From: Gymnodinialimonas sp. 202GB13-11
Lineage (GTDB): Bacteria > Pseudomonadota > Alphaproteobacteria > Rhodobacterales > Rhodobacteraceae
Assembly (NCBI RefSeq): GCF_040932485.1
Contig: NZ_JBFRBH010000001.1
Coordinates: 3,088,212-3,152,211, forward strand
Reading direction: 5' to 3'
DNA: 64,000 nucleotides
The notes beneath the pieces are model-generated. The model was not told where the DNA came from. It saw only the letters and a list, made by a program, of their open reading frames with translations, and did not search any database. The position numbers and the translations under genes are program-made. Below are positions 8,523 through 17,113 of this stretch, piece by piece (within the stretch, counting starts at the first letter, position 1; each line of letters starts with the position of its first letter).

Positions 8523-9731
8523 TCATGCCTTGAGCAGTGCCTTCAGGTCACTCTCCGGGTCAGCCACAACCTCAGGCGCAGGCGATTTCCCAGCCTCGAT
8601 CAACCGCTTACCGATCATGTAGCCGCGCGGGTCGTTCATGGCGTCTACGGCCAGCAACTCATCGCCCTTATAATACCAATGCGACCGACCCTTTTCGCCG
8701 TCGCGCACCGCCACTTTGTCGTAGCCGATATTCAGGCCCGCGATCTGGAGCTTTACGTCGTATTGATCCGACCAGAACCACGGCTTTGGCACGTAATCCT
8801 CATCCGCGCCGAGGATGTTCTTGGCGACTGCTTCGGCCTGATCAATCGCGTTCTGGACCGACTCCAGCCGGATGCGCTCACCGCGATATGGCAACGACGC
8901 GCAATCGCCCGCCGCCCAGATATTCGCATCCGACGTGCGCCCATGAGCATCGGTCGCAATCCCGTTTTCCAAGGACACCCCAGCCTCAGCCGCCAATGCA
9001 TCGTTCGGCGTCACCCCGATCCCGGCGATGACCAGATCATAGGGATGCTCTTCCCCATTTTTCAGCATGGCGCCAACCACTTTACCGTCCGCCGCGTCGA
9101 GGCACTCCAGCCCGACACCTTCCTTGATCGTCACGCCATGGCTTTCGTGCAGCCCGCGAAAGTAATCCGCCGTCTCGGTGCAGGCCACGCGGCCCAAAAT
9201 GCGCGGGGCGGCTTCGATCAGGGTCACGTCCATGCCACGCTTGCGGGCGACAGCTGCGGCTTCCAAGCCGATGTAACCACCACCGACGATCAGGCAGCGG
9301 CGATCTTGCGTCACCGAGGGTTCCATGGCGTCCACATCTGCTAGCGTCCGCACCACATGCACGCCAGCAAGGCTCCCGCCAATCTCTGGTGGCAAGTGAC
9401 GCGGCGTGGACCCTGTTGCGAGGACAAGTGCGTCGTAAGGCAGCGCTTCGCCGCCAACCGTCACCGTCTTGGCAGAGGCGTCAATGGCCTCAACCGGCTG
9501 CCCCATACGCAGATCAATATTGTTTTCGTTGTACCAATCCAGCGGGCGGAGGTAGAGCCGCTCCAACTCCATATCGCCGAGCAGGTAAGCCTTGGACAGC
9601 GGCGGGCGCTGGTATGGCGGAACCGGTTCGTCCCCGATCAGTATGATCGTGCCGTCAAACCCTTCGGCCCGCAATTTCGCAACACAGGCAGACCCGGCCT
9701 GCCCCGCCCCGATGACAATGATACGATCCAT
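8523..9731 (-). CDS. FAD/NAD(P)-dependent ferredoxin reductase-type oxidoreductase
   Basis: 402 residues resembling putidaredoxin/rhodocoxin reductases, which pass electrons from NAD(P)H to a 2Fe-2S ferredoxin feeding a P450 or dioxygenase. The FAD site VIGAGQAGSACVAKLR is at the N-terminus, the NAD site IVGGGYIGLEAAAVA mid-protein, and the second FAD motif IWAAGDCAS is near residue 277. The C-terminal reductase domain contains WFWSDQYDVKLQIAG. No ferredoxin or P450 gene is adjacent, so its partner is unknown. The AGGAAAG site supports the ATG at 9731. Confidence 0.9.
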   Translation of the reverse strand: MDRIIVIGAGQAGSACVAKLRAEGFDGTIILIGDEPVPPYQRPPLSKAYLLGDMELERLYLRPLDWYNENNIDLRMGQPVEAIDASAKTVTVGGEALPYDALVLATGSTPRHLPPEIGGSLAGVHVVRTLADVDAMEPSVTQDRRCLIVGGGYIGLEAAAVARKRGMDVTLIEAAPRILGRVACTETADYFRGLHESHGVTIKEGVGLECLDAADGKVVGAMLKNGEEHPYDLVIAGIGVTPNDALAAEAGVSLENGIATDAHGRTSDANIWAAGDCASLPYRGERIRLESVQNAIDQAEAVAKNILGADEDYVPKPWFWSDQYDVKLQIAGLNIGYDKVAVRDGEKGRSHWYYKGDELLAVDAMNDPRGYMIGKRLIEAGKSPAPEVVADPESDLKALLKA

Positions 9732-9806
9732 GGCGCTTTCCTGTTGGCGTGCTTCTGGCGGACCCTATATCCGCATCAACGAACTCGACAAGCAGGAGAG
9801 ACCCAG

Positions 9807-10295
9807 ATGTCCATTTCCGCCGGCGATACACTGCCCAACGCAACCGTCCTTCGCATCGGGGCCGAAGGGCCGGAGCAAGTCGATATGGACAGCCTGACCA
9901 AAGGCCGCAAGGTCGTGATCTTCGGCCTGCCCGGCGCCTATACCGGCACCTGCACCTCGGCCCATGTGCCATCTTTCATGCGCACCAAGGACGGGTTTGA
10001 TGCGAAGGGTGTGGATGAGATCATCTGCGTATCGGTGAACGACCCGTTCGTCATGGATGCGTGGGGGGCTTCGACAGGTGCGAAAGATGCGGGTCTTACT
10101 ATGCTTGGGGATGCGAGCGCCGAATTCACCAAGGCCATCGGCATGAACTGGACAGCAGAGCCCGTGGGTTTTTACGACCGGTCACGCCGCTATGCGATGT
10201 ATGCCGAGGATGGCGTGGTGAAGGTGATCAACGTCGAGGAAGGCCCCGGCGTCTGCGAAGTATCCGCTGGCGAGACGCTGCTGGAACAAATCTGA
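9807..10295 (+). CDS. Peroxiredoxin (Prx5/AhpE-like, hybrid type)
   Basis: A 162-residue thiol peroxidase reducing hydrogen peroxide and alkyl hydroperoxides. The active site is PGAYTGTC with peroxidatic Cys49 in the PxxxTxxC motif; a possible resolving Cys150 lies in GPGVCEVS near the end, the Prx5 pattern. AGGAGAG precedes the ATG at 9807. A longer upstream frame starting at 9357 is antisense to the reductase and was discarded. It is followed by a strong terminator. Confidence 0.93.
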   Translation: MSISAGDTLPNATVLRIGAEGPEQVDMDSLTKGRKVVIFGLPGAYTGTCTSAHVPSFMRTKDGFDAKGVDEIICVSVNDPFVMDAWGASTGAKDAGLTMLGDASAEFTKAIGMNWTAEPVGFYDRSRRYAMYAEDGVVKVINVEEGPGVCEVSAGETLLEQI

Positions 10296-10322
10296 GCGCC
10301 GTCTTCTCGAACGCCATGGAAA

Positions 10323-10350
10323 AAAGCCCCGGAGCTTCCTCCGGGGCTTT
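10323..10350. terminator. Bidirectional Rho-independent terminator
   Basis: Stem of 11 bp (AAAGCCCCGGA with TCCGGGGCTTT) around a 6-nt loop. A T-run follows on the plus strand after the peroxiredoxin gene. The A-run before it gives a T-run on the minus strand after the MscS gene, so it serves both convergent units. Confidence 0.9.
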
Positions 10351-10354
10351 TGCT

Positions 10355-11248
10355 TTATTCGGCCGCAACCTCTTGCGGGTTAGCCGCCAATCGGATCGGC
10401 GCATTGTCGTGAATGACCGTGCGGGTCGGGAACGGAATGTCGATGCCCTTCTCATCAAACGCCTCTTTCAGCTTGCGTTTGATGTCGGCCTGATAGTCCC
10501 AGTATTTCGGCTGATCGACCCAAGCGCGGACGAGGAAGTCGACCGACGAGTCGTTCCAGTTGTTGATCTGAACCCAAGGTTCAGGCTCGGCATGGGTGCG
10601 GTCATCGCCCGATAGCACATCTCGAATGATCCGCTCGGCCTCGGCCAGATTGACGCCATATCCCACACCGAACGTCCATTCGGCGCGGCGGGTGTCGTAG
10701 CCGGAGTAATTCTTGATCTCGTTGCCCCAAACCTCGGAATTCGGGACAAAGATCTGGACGTTTCCGATGCTGGCCAGCTCCGTCATATTGAGCGAGATGT
10801 TCCTCACGGTCCCCATTTCATCCCCGACCTCAACGAAATCGCCGATCTTGATGGGGCGGAAAAGGATGATCATGATGCCCGCCGCCACGTTGGACAGTGC
10901 GCCTTGCAACGCGAGGCCGATCGCCAGACCGGCCGCACCGAGGGCCGCAATGATCGAGGTCGTTTGCACGCCAAAGGTATTCAGGACGAACAGCAGGCCA
11001 AACGCCATGATCACGTAGCGCGCGATGTTGCCGAGGAAGGTGAACAGCGTGTTGTCGAGGTGCCGATGGTTTTCGCCAATCGCGCGGATACGTTTGCGGA
11101 CCCAACCCGCGAAAAGAACGGCTACGACAAGGATCAGCAGCGCTGCGACGACGCTGCCGAGCACGCTTGCCATGAATTCAATGGTGAAGATATCGCCTAC
11201 GGTCGTGCCGGCGGCGATTTCGGTGTTCAGGATATTCTCAAAGTCCAT
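10355..11248 (-). CDS. Small-conductance mechanosensitive channel (MscS family)
   Basis: A 297-residue inner-membrane channel that opens on membrane tension to release solutes on osmotic downshock. Three transmembrane segments fall at about residues 27-50, 69-90 and 95-118. The pore helix region GAAGLAIGLALQGALSNVAA and the beta-domain start IGDFVEVGDEMGTV are the family signature. The AAGGG site supports the ATG at 11248. It is the last gene of a five-gene minus operon starting at ridA and ends at the bidirectional terminator. Confidence 0.93.
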   Translation of the reverse strand: MDFENILNTEIAAGTTVGDIFTIEFMASVLGSVVAALLILVVAVLFAGWVRKRIRAIGENHRHLDNTLFTFLGNIARYVIMAFGLLFVLNTFGVQTTSIIAALGAAGLAIGLALQGALSNVAAGIMIILFRPIKIGDFVEVGDEMGTVRNISLNMTELASIGNVQIFVPNSEVWGNEIKNYSGYDTRRAEWTFGVGYGVNLAEAERIIRDVLSGDDRTHAEPEPWVQINNWNDSSVDFLVRAWVDQPKYWDYQADIKRKLKEAFDEKGIDIPFPTRTVIHDNAPIRLAANPQEVAAE

Positions 11249-11275
11249 TTCGGGCCCTTGTTGTGGCCCCGGAGT

Positions 11276-11575
11276 TTAACCCGCCAGACGATCCATCTTG
11301 GACGCCATGGCGATGTCGAGTGTCGAAAGCCCGCCGACATCGTGTGTCGTCAGCGTGACCTCAACCGTCTTGTAGACGTTCGACCATTCCGGGTGGTGGT
11401 TCATTTGTTCTGCCACCATCGCCGCGCGGGTCATCCAGCCAAAAGCGTCCGAGAAATCCGTGAAGGTGAAGGTCTTGGAGATCGCATCCCGGTCAGGATC
11501 ATGGGTCCAGCCACGGTCTGTGACTTCGGCCAAAGCCGCGTCGCGATCTGCGCCTTGCAGGGTCTCCGCCGTCAT
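11276..11575 (-). CDS. phhB: 4a-hydroxytetrahydrobiopterin dehydratase
   Basis: Pterin-4a-carbinolamine dehydratase, which recycles the pterin cofactor of aromatic amino acid hydroxylases. The 99-residue length is normal, and the conserved HHPEWSNVYKTVEV and TTHDVGGLSTLD blocks with their catalytic histidines are present. Its start overlaps the upstream FemAB-like gene by 4 bp (ATGA). No phenylalanine hydroxylase is in the window. Confidence 0.94.
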   Translation of the reverse strand: MTAETLQGADRDAALAEVTDRGWTHDPDRDAISKTFTFTDFSDAFGWMTRAAMVAEQMNHHPEWSNVYKTVEVTLTTHDVGGLSTLDIAMASKMDRLAG

Positions 11576-12753
11576 TCCGGCTCCTCCACATTTGCTTTTC
11601 TGAACGGGCCGTAGCCTGTCAGAACCTCGATTTCTTCGTCCACTGCGGCGCGTTCGGCTTCAAGATATTTGCCGATCGCCTCAGCGAATCCCGCATCGCG
11701 CACCCAATGAAGTGAGTGCGTGGTGACGGGCATATAACCCCTGGCAAGCTTATGGGTTCCCTGTGCGCCTGCTTCGACGCGCTTGAGGCCGTTTTTGATC
11801 GCGTAATCAATGGCCTGATAATAGCAGAGCTCGAAATGCAGGCAGGGGTGATCTTCGGTGCAGCCCCAGTAGCGGCCATAGAGCGTTTCTGCGCCGATGA
11901 AGTTGAGGGCACCTGCGACGGGTTGGCCTTCGCGGATGGCGAGGCAGAGGAGCATGTCTTGGGCCATCGTCTGGTGGGCGATGTCGAAGAAATCTCGCGT
12001 CAGGTAAGGCTGGCCCCATTTGCGCGCGCCGGTGTCTTGGTAGAAACGCCAGAAGGCGTCCCAATGCTCGGGTCGGATGGCATCGCCGGTCAGCGAGACA
12101 ATCTCTCCGCCGAAGTTCTGCGCGCGTTCGCGTTCCTTGCGGATGTTCTTGCGCTTCCGGCTGGAGAGGGAGGCGAGGAAGTCGTCGAATGTCTCGTAGC
12201 CGTCATTCATCCAATGAAATTGCTGCGAAGCGCGGCGCATGAGGCCGATTTTTTCGCCTGCGATGGCCTCATCCTCGGTGCAGAAGGTGACATGGAGGGA
12301 GGAGAGGTCATTGTCGGCGGCGACCTGAACCGCGCCTTGGATCAGGGCGGAAATCCCGACGGCTTCCCAGCCGGGCCGAGTTAGAAACCGGCGTCCTGTG
12401 GCAGGCGTGAAGGGGGCTGCGATCTGAAGCTTGGGGTAATACTCGCCACCCGCATTTTCATAGGCATGGGCCCAGTTGTGATCGAAGATGTATTCGCCCT
12501 GCGAATGACCCTTGGCGTACATCGGGGCGCAGGCGATGGCCTTATCTTCATGACGGGCGACGAGGTAGCGGGGTTGCCAGCCGCTGCCGGGGCCGACGCT
12601 GCCCGATTGTTCCAGCGCATCGAGAAAGCGGTACGTTGTGAAGGGGTCACTGGGGCGGCCTTCTTCCGGACAGGCGCAGGCATCCCATTCTTCCGCGTCG
12701 ATCTGCGAAAGGCTGCTGAGCAGGTCAATCGTGATGGGGGTGTCGCCGTCCAA
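11572..12753 (-). CDS. FemAB/GNAT-like protein (DUF482 family)
   Basis: A 393-residue cytoplasmic protein of the DUF482 group, related to GNAT acetyltransferases and FemAB aminoacyl ligases. Blocks include YIFDHNWAHAYENAGGEYYP, SSRKRKNIRKERE and GRYWGCTEDHPCLHFELCYY. Its substrate is not known. The start is a TTG at 12753 with a GGAG site 7 nt upstream; no in-frame ATG suits the family N-terminus better. It overlaps phhB by 4 bp. Confidence 0.85.
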   Translation of the reverse strand: MDGDTPITIDLLSSLSQIDAEEWDACACPEEGRPSDPFTTYRFLDALEQSGSVGPGSGWQPRYLVARHEDKAIACAPMYAKGHSQGEYIFDHNWAHAYENAGGEYYPKLQIAAPFTPATGRRFLTRPGWEAVGISALIQGAVQVAADNDLSSLHVTFCTEDEAIAGEKIGLMRRASQQFHWMNDGYETFDDFLASLSSRKRKNIRKERERAQNFGGEIVSLTGDAIRPEHWDAFWRFYQDTGARKWGQPYLTRDFFDIAHQTMAQDMLLCLAIREGQPVAGALNFIGAETLYGRYWGCTEDHPCLHFELCYYQAIDYAIKNGLKRVEAGAQGTHKLARGYMPVTTHSLHWVRDAGFAEAIGKYLEAERAAVDEEIEVLTGYGPFRKANVEEPE

Positions 12754-12813
12754 CGGGTCGCTCCAAATCTGGCTTACCCCAAAGATGGGTTCGCGCAGGC
12801 GATGGTCAACGGA

Positions 12814-13578
12814 TCAGCCGGGAAACGGCGCGGCGTATCCCTCGAACGTGATATTGTCGGCGACTTTACGGGCCATCGCCTCATCTTCGGGCGATTTCAC
12901 GGTCCAGCAGAGGATCGGCACGCCCCTCGCCTTCAGTTCTAACACGCGCGGTGCGCCCAATTGGTGGCAATTGTGGCTGATGAAGCTGGCACCAACGGCA
13001 TCGAAGGCCGCAATCTCACGCAGTTGGTGGAGCGAGTCAGAGGAGAGGTCAGGCCATTCCTTCTCGGCATAGCCATCGGTCGTGATCCCACGCACGACCT
13101 GAGGGGCGCGTTTGGCGAGGTTGGCGACCATGTGCGGATTGAACGACATGACCGCCACGGGGCCTTCATAGCCTTCCAATGCCTGCGCCACGGCGCGCTC
13201 AAGATCATCAGGCGCAGAGCCGGTTCCGCCGGACTGGTCTTTGAGCTCGATCAGCAAGGGCACCTGCCCTGCAACCACCTCCAACACTTCGGGCAGGGTC
13301 GGCACACACTCGTCCGAGCCCGTAAGCCGCAGCGTTCCCAGATCGCGGGAGGCCCAGCCCCGGATCGGGCCGCTTTCGCCGGTCAGACGATCCAATCGAT
13401 CATCATGGAACACCATTGCCGCATTGTCGGAGGCCAATTGGACGTCAACCTCGATCCCATAGCCCGCCGCAATGGCGGCCTTCACGGCGCCCATGGAATT
13501 CTCGATCACGCCATTCGCGCGGTTATGCAACCCGCGATGCGCCAGCGGGATCGTCAGAAAGGAAACGTCGAGCGTCAT
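12814..13578 (-). CDS. Glycerophosphodiester phosphodiesterase
   Basis: 254 residues of the GDPD TIM-barrel family, splitting glycerophosphodiesters to glycerol 3-phosphate and an alcohol. Catalytic elements: AHRGLHN near residue 13, IEVDVQLASD (Glu and Asp metal ligands) near 42, and FHDDRLDRLTG near 57. There is no signal peptide, so it is cytoplasmic, like UgpQ. The start overlaps the ridA stop by 4 bp. Confidence 0.92.
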   Translation of the reverse strand: MTLDVSFLTIPLAHRGLHNRANGVIENSMGAVKAAIAAGYGIEVDVQLASDNAAMVFHDDRLDRLTGESGPIRGWASRDLGTLRLTGSDECVPTLPEVLEVVAGQVPLLIELKDQSGGTGSAPDDLERAVAQALEGYEGPVAVMSFNPHMVANLAKRAPQVVRGITTDGYAEKEWPDLSSDSLHQLREIAAFDAVGASFISHNCHQLGAPRVLELKARGVPILCWTVKSPEDEAMARKVADNITFEGYAAPFPG

Positions 13579-14042
13579 GGCTTGATCTGAAAAATGCCTT
13601 CGATCTCGACGGCGACGTTGAACGGCAAAGCCCCTGCGCTGACCGCGGAGCGCGCGTGGCGACCTGCATCGCCCAAAGCTTCCACAAGGAAATCGGAGCA
13701 GCCATTGATCACCGCAGGCTGTTGCTCAAAATCAGGGGTGGAATTCACGAAACCAGTCAGCTTCACAACCCGTTCCAGACGATCCAGATCGCCACCACAG
13801 GCCGCTTTCACCTGCGCTAGAAGGTTTATGCCGCAGACCCGCGCGGCAGCCGCACCCTGTTCAACACTCAGGTCAGCGCCGACAGTCCCCTTGATCATCT
13901 CACCATTTTCCATGCTGATCTGACCGGAGACATAAAGCGTCTCACCGACCTGCACGAAGGGCACATAATTGGCGGCGGGCGCTGTCGCCTCGCCCAATGT
14001 AACGCCGAGCTCAGCCAATCTTGCTTCGAATTTCCCGCTCAA
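13575..14042 (-). CDS. RidA family protein (enamine/imine deaminase-like)
   Basis: A 155-residue YjgF/YER057c/UK114 family protein, of the longer subgroup. Family RidA proteins hydrolyse reactive enamine/imine intermediates. Blocks: NYVPFVQVGETLYVSGQI and the C-terminal FNVAVEIEGIFQI. I place the start at TTG 14042, which has a GGGAGG site 6 nt upstream and gives the normal N-terminus SGKFEARLAELG; the ATG at 14099 adds 19 residues without family support. It is the first gene of the operon that ends with MscS. Confidence 0.85.
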   Translation of the reverse strand: MSGKFEARLAELGVTLGEATAPAANYVPFVQVGETLYVSGQISMENGEMIKGTVGADLSVEQGAAAARVCGINLLAQVKAACGGDLDRLERVVKLTGFVNSTPDFEQQPAVINGCSDFLVEALGDAGRHARSAVSAGALPFNVAVEIEGIFQIKP

Positions 14043-14283
14043 ACCGAGCCTCCCTTGAACCTTGGATTCGCCGCGAACCGTAAGCCGCGTCACCGCCAAG
14101 GGAAAGGGGCGTCAGATGCGTGCGTCACCCGGTTTGTGAGTTGATATCCGCCCAAATCTCGCGGTCTTGTCATCTGAAACGACAATTCAGGTGTCGTGCC
14201 CTGCGCCCTTGCCCTATATCGTTAGGAACAGGCTTCGGTTTCCGCACTGCCATGTTGGGGCCGCGACGCATTTGGGGGATATC

Positions 14284-15114
14284 GTGCGCAATCGGATTTC
14301 TATCCATTCAGCAAGCACCATGGGCGTCCTGGCGCTGACGTTGCTGATCACCGCATGCGGCCCCGCGACTTTGCCGCCAGGTGATCAGGTCGAAGATCAG
14401 TATGAGGCCCGCAACCGCGCGGCCCACGAATTCAACCTGTCGCTGGATCAGTCCTTGCTGGGGCCAACGTCGGACGCCTATGGCAATTCCGTACCCGAGC
14501 CTGTGCGCGACGGCGTATCGAATTTTGCGTCCAACCTGAACCAGCCCGGCTATGTGATTAACAATCTGCTGCAACTTCGCTTGGGCGATGCGGCGCAGAA
14601 CACGCTGCGGTTTGCAATCAATTCGACGCTTGGTGTGGCAGGCCTGTTCGATGTTGCGTCTGAGCTAGGCGTGCCCGCCGAGTCGACAGATTTCGGTGAG
14701 ACACTACACATCTACGGCTTCGGGGAGGGCGACTACATCGTGCACCCGGTGCTTGGTCCGTCCACCACGCGCGACACGGTGGGCATGGTTGTCGACTTCG
14801 CCATGAACCCGCTGCGCCACCATGTGGATACGCCCGAAAGCTACTACCTCACCGCGACCTCCGTCGCCTCAGGCCTCGACAGCCGCTACCAGTTCGATGG
14901 CACCATCGACTCGATCCTGTACGAGTCAGCGGACAGCTATGCACAACTCCGTTCCCTCTACCTGCAACAACGCCGGTTTGAACTTGGCGGAGCGGCTGCC
15001 ACCTACGAAGACCCGTACGCCGGGGATGACCCAGCAGCCGCGGCAGAAGCCGTTGCCGCCGATCCCTATTATGACCCTTACTCGGACCCGTATTTTGATC
15101 CCTATGCCCAATAA
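14284..15114 (+). CDS. mlaA: MlaA/VacJ family outer-membrane lipoprotein
   Basis: Outer-membrane part of the Mla phospholipid transport system, which removes misplaced phospholipids from the outer leaflet. A short signal ends in the lipobox LLITAC; the mature part contains DQYEARNRAAHEFN, GYVINNLLQLRLGDA and FGEGDYIVHPVLGPSTTRD, all MlaA hallmarks. I use the GTG at 14284 (site GGGGGAT, 276 residues), which starts directly before the signal peptide; upstream ATGs at 14167 and 14251 lack a signal. The C-terminus ends in a DPYx repeat tail. mlaC overlaps by 11 bp. Confidence 0.9.
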   Translation: MRNRISIHSASTMGVLALTLLITACGPATLPPGDQVEDQYEARNRAAHEFNLSLDQSLLGPTSDAYGNSVPEPVRDGVSNFASNLNQPGYVINNLLQLRLGDAAQNTLRFAINSTLGVAGLFDVASELGVPAESTDFGETLHIYGFGEGDYIVHPVLGPSTTRDTVGMVVDFAMNPLRHHVDTPESYYLTATSVASGLDSRYQFDGTIDSILYESADSYAQLRSLYLQQRRFELGGAAATYEDPYAGDDPAAAAEAVAADPYYDPYSDPYFDPYAQ

Positions 15115-15718
15115 CCTGCTCAAATTCCGCCGCCGCGCCTTTCTGTCCACCGCCCTTGCCGGGACGACCTTGCCGTTCCTGCCACGTCAGGCGCAGGCCC
15201 TGAATGCCGCCCAAGCGCAGGCTCTGGTCGATGCCGCCGTGGCCGATGTGAACCGCGTGATCGCTTCTGGCGGGTCAGAGGCGCAGGTCTTGCCGCAGAT
15301 GGAGCGGATATTTCAGACCTACGCAGACGTGCCCACCATCGCACGTTCGGTTCTTGGACCGCCCGCACGCAGCGCAAGCCGCGCCCAGATGCGTGCCTTC
15401 ACAGACGCATTCCAAGACTACTTCTCCGCCAAATACGGCCGCCGCTTCCGCGAATTCATCGGTGGTTCCATCGAAGTGAATTCCACCCGTGCCGTGCGCT
15501 CATTCTTTGAGGTCATTACGACCGTAAACATGCGTGGAGAGGCCCCGTTCGAATTGCGGTGGCTGGTGTCGGACGGTTCAGGCAGCCCGCGCTTTTTCAA
15601 CCTGATCATCGCGGGCGTGAACCTGATGATCTCGGAGCGGACAGAGATTGGTGCGATGTTGGAGGCCCGCGGCGGATCCATCGACGCGCTGACGCAGCAC
15701 CTGCGTACGCTCGCCTGA
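15104..15718 (+). CDS. mlaC: MlaC/Ttg2D family periplasmic phospholipid-binding protein
   Basis: A 204-residue periplasmic shuttle that carries phospholipid between MlaA and the inner-membrane MlaFEDB transporter, which is not in this window. The N-terminus KFRRRAFLSTALAG has a twin-arginine motif and a hydrophobic stretch ending near ALA, so export may be by Tat. Family blocks: QMRAFTDAFQDYFSAKYGRR and FNLIIAGVNLMISERTE. The start lies inside the end of mlaA, so translation is probably coupled. Confidence 0.88.
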   Translation: MPNNLLKFRRRAFLSTALAGTTLPFLPRQAQALNAAQAQALVDAAVADVNRVIASGGSEAQVLPQMERIFQTYADVPTIARSVLGPPARSASRAQMRAFTDAFQDYFSAKYGRRFREFIGGSIEVNSTRAVRSFFEVITTVNMRGEAPFELRWLVSDGSGSPRFFNLIIAGVNLMISERTEIGAMLEARGGSIDALTQHLRTLA

Positions 15719-15725
15719 GCCTGCT

Positions 15726-16052
15726 TCAGTTCAGCTGATATTCCAGCGGGTAATGCCCGTCCTGAAAATCACCAAACAGATCCGGCAAATCGGGGTGGCC
15801 CACGGGCTCTCCGGTTTCGTCCGGGATCAGGTTCTGTTCGGACACATAGGCCACGTAGTAGGTCTGATCATTCTCGGCCAGCAGGTGATAGAACGGCTGT
15901 TCCTTCCGAGGGCGCGCCTCTTCGGGAATCGCTTCGTACCACTCATCGGTATTCGAAAATTCGGCGTCGATGTCGAAAACCACCCCACGAAAGGGGTGTT
16001 TCCGGTGCCGAACCACCTGGCCGATATTGTATTTGGCGTGTGTCTCAAGCAT
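15726..16052 (-). CDS. hspQ: Heat shock protein HspQ
   Basis: A 108-residue HspQ family protein. In E. coli and relatives this small protein binds hemimethylated DNA and is a specificity-enhancing factor for the Lon protease. The start KYNIGQVVRHRKHPFRGVVF and the block YHLLAENDQTYYVAYVSEQN are diagnostic. It is divergent from the AEC transporter gene (87 bp between) and convergent with mlaC (7 bp between). Confidence 0.93.
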   Translation of the reverse strand: MLETHAKYNIGQVVRHRKHPFRGVVFDIDAEFSNTDEWYEAIPEEARPRKEQPFYHLLAENDQTYYVAYVSEQNLIPDETGEPVGHPDLPDLFGDFQDGHYPLEYQLN

Positions 16053-16139
16053 GGCTTGCCCCCGGGTAGTAGCCTGTTTGTTAACGAAAACGGGCGCGGT
16101 TTGTCCATGCCGAGACGCGGAATCTAAGGGAAACAGTCT

Positions 16140-17027
16140 GTGAACCTTGCCCTAACAGTGCTTGAGATCACGGCGCCTGTGTTCCTTCTGGGCGCGGCTG
16201 GCTTTGGCTGGGTGCGGTTGGGTTATGACTATCCGACCGAGTTCGTGACACGCCTTGCGATGACGTTAGCAGTACCCTGCCTGATCTTCACGGCTTTGGT
16301 TTCGGCGGATATCGATGCGGGCGCGGTCCTGTCGCTTGGGTTGGCCACAGCGCTCGCCTACGGGGTCGCGGCGGTGCTGGTGCTGGGCCTTTTGCGGCTG
16401 ATCGGTCGTAACCTGCGCGCCTTCTCTGCCCCGCTCACGTTCGGCAATACCGGCAACCTCGGCCTGCCGCTTGCCCTCTTCGCATTTGGCGATCAGGGGC
16501 TTGGCCTGGCCGTCGTTGTCTTCGCCATCATGGCTATTGTGATGTTCACGTTTGGTCTGTGGATGGTGGCAGGGGCCGCCAACCCGTTGCGCGTTTTGAA
16601 AGAGCCGATCCTTTGGGCATCCGTTCTTGGCGTCGTTTTCCTGTCGCTCGATCTGACTCCGCCCGAGGTTGCGATGAATGCGCTGGGTCTGATGGGGCAA
16701 ATGGGCATTCCCCTGATGCTGCTGACCCTTGGTGCGGCGGTCGCTCGGCTGAAACCCGCCGGCGTGGTACAGGCACTTGGCCTTTCTCTGGCCAAGCTGG
16801 CAATCGGGCTTGCGGCGGCCATTGTGGCTGTGTGGGCGCTTGGCCTGACAGGTCTGCCCGCCGCCGTCCTGATCCTGCAAATGGTCACGCCTGTTGGGGT
16901 CACGTCCTACCTGCTGGCCGAACGCTACAAGCAGGAGCCTGAGGCGGTCGCCGGCCTTGTCGTGATCTCCACCCTGCTCGCCATTGCCACGCTGCCGGTC
17001 ACATTGTCGTTTCTGCTCGCCAACTGA
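16140..17027 (+). CDS. AEC family transporter
   Basis: A 295-residue membrane protein of the auxin efflux carrier family, with about ten hydrophobic segments covering nearly the whole length. The family signature region FGNTGNLGLPLALFAFGDQG lies near residue 100. Bacterial relatives export small carboxylates such as malonate or malate; the substrate here is unknown. It starts with GTG at 16140, about 9 nt after an AAGGGA site. Confidence 0.9.
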   Translation: MNLALTVLEITAPVFLLGAAGFGWVRLGYDYPTEFVTRLAMTLAVPCLIFTALVSADIDAGAVLSLGLATALAYGVAAVLVLGLLRLIGRNLRAFSAPLTFGNTGNLGLPLALFAFGDQGLGLAVVVFAIMAIVMFTFGLWMVAGAANPLRVLKEPILWASVLGVVFLSLDLTPPEVAMNALGLMGQMGIPLMLLTLGAAVARLKPAGVVQALGLSLAKLAIGLAAAIVAVWALGLTGLPAAVLILQMVTPVGVTSYLLAERYKQEPEAVAGLVVISTLLAIATLPVTLSFLLAN

Positions 17028-17113
17028 GGCATTCCACCAGTTTTACTGCGCGGCTTTTTCGGCTATACTTATCCACAACGTCGAAAAATCGGCACCAGAG
17101 GCAGAGCAGGCCC

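Noticed and set aside
14167-14283. Longer mlaA starting at ATG 14167
   Set aside because: It would put 39 non-hydrophobic residues before the lipoprotein signal; the GTG at 14284 has a good ribosome site and starts right at the signal.
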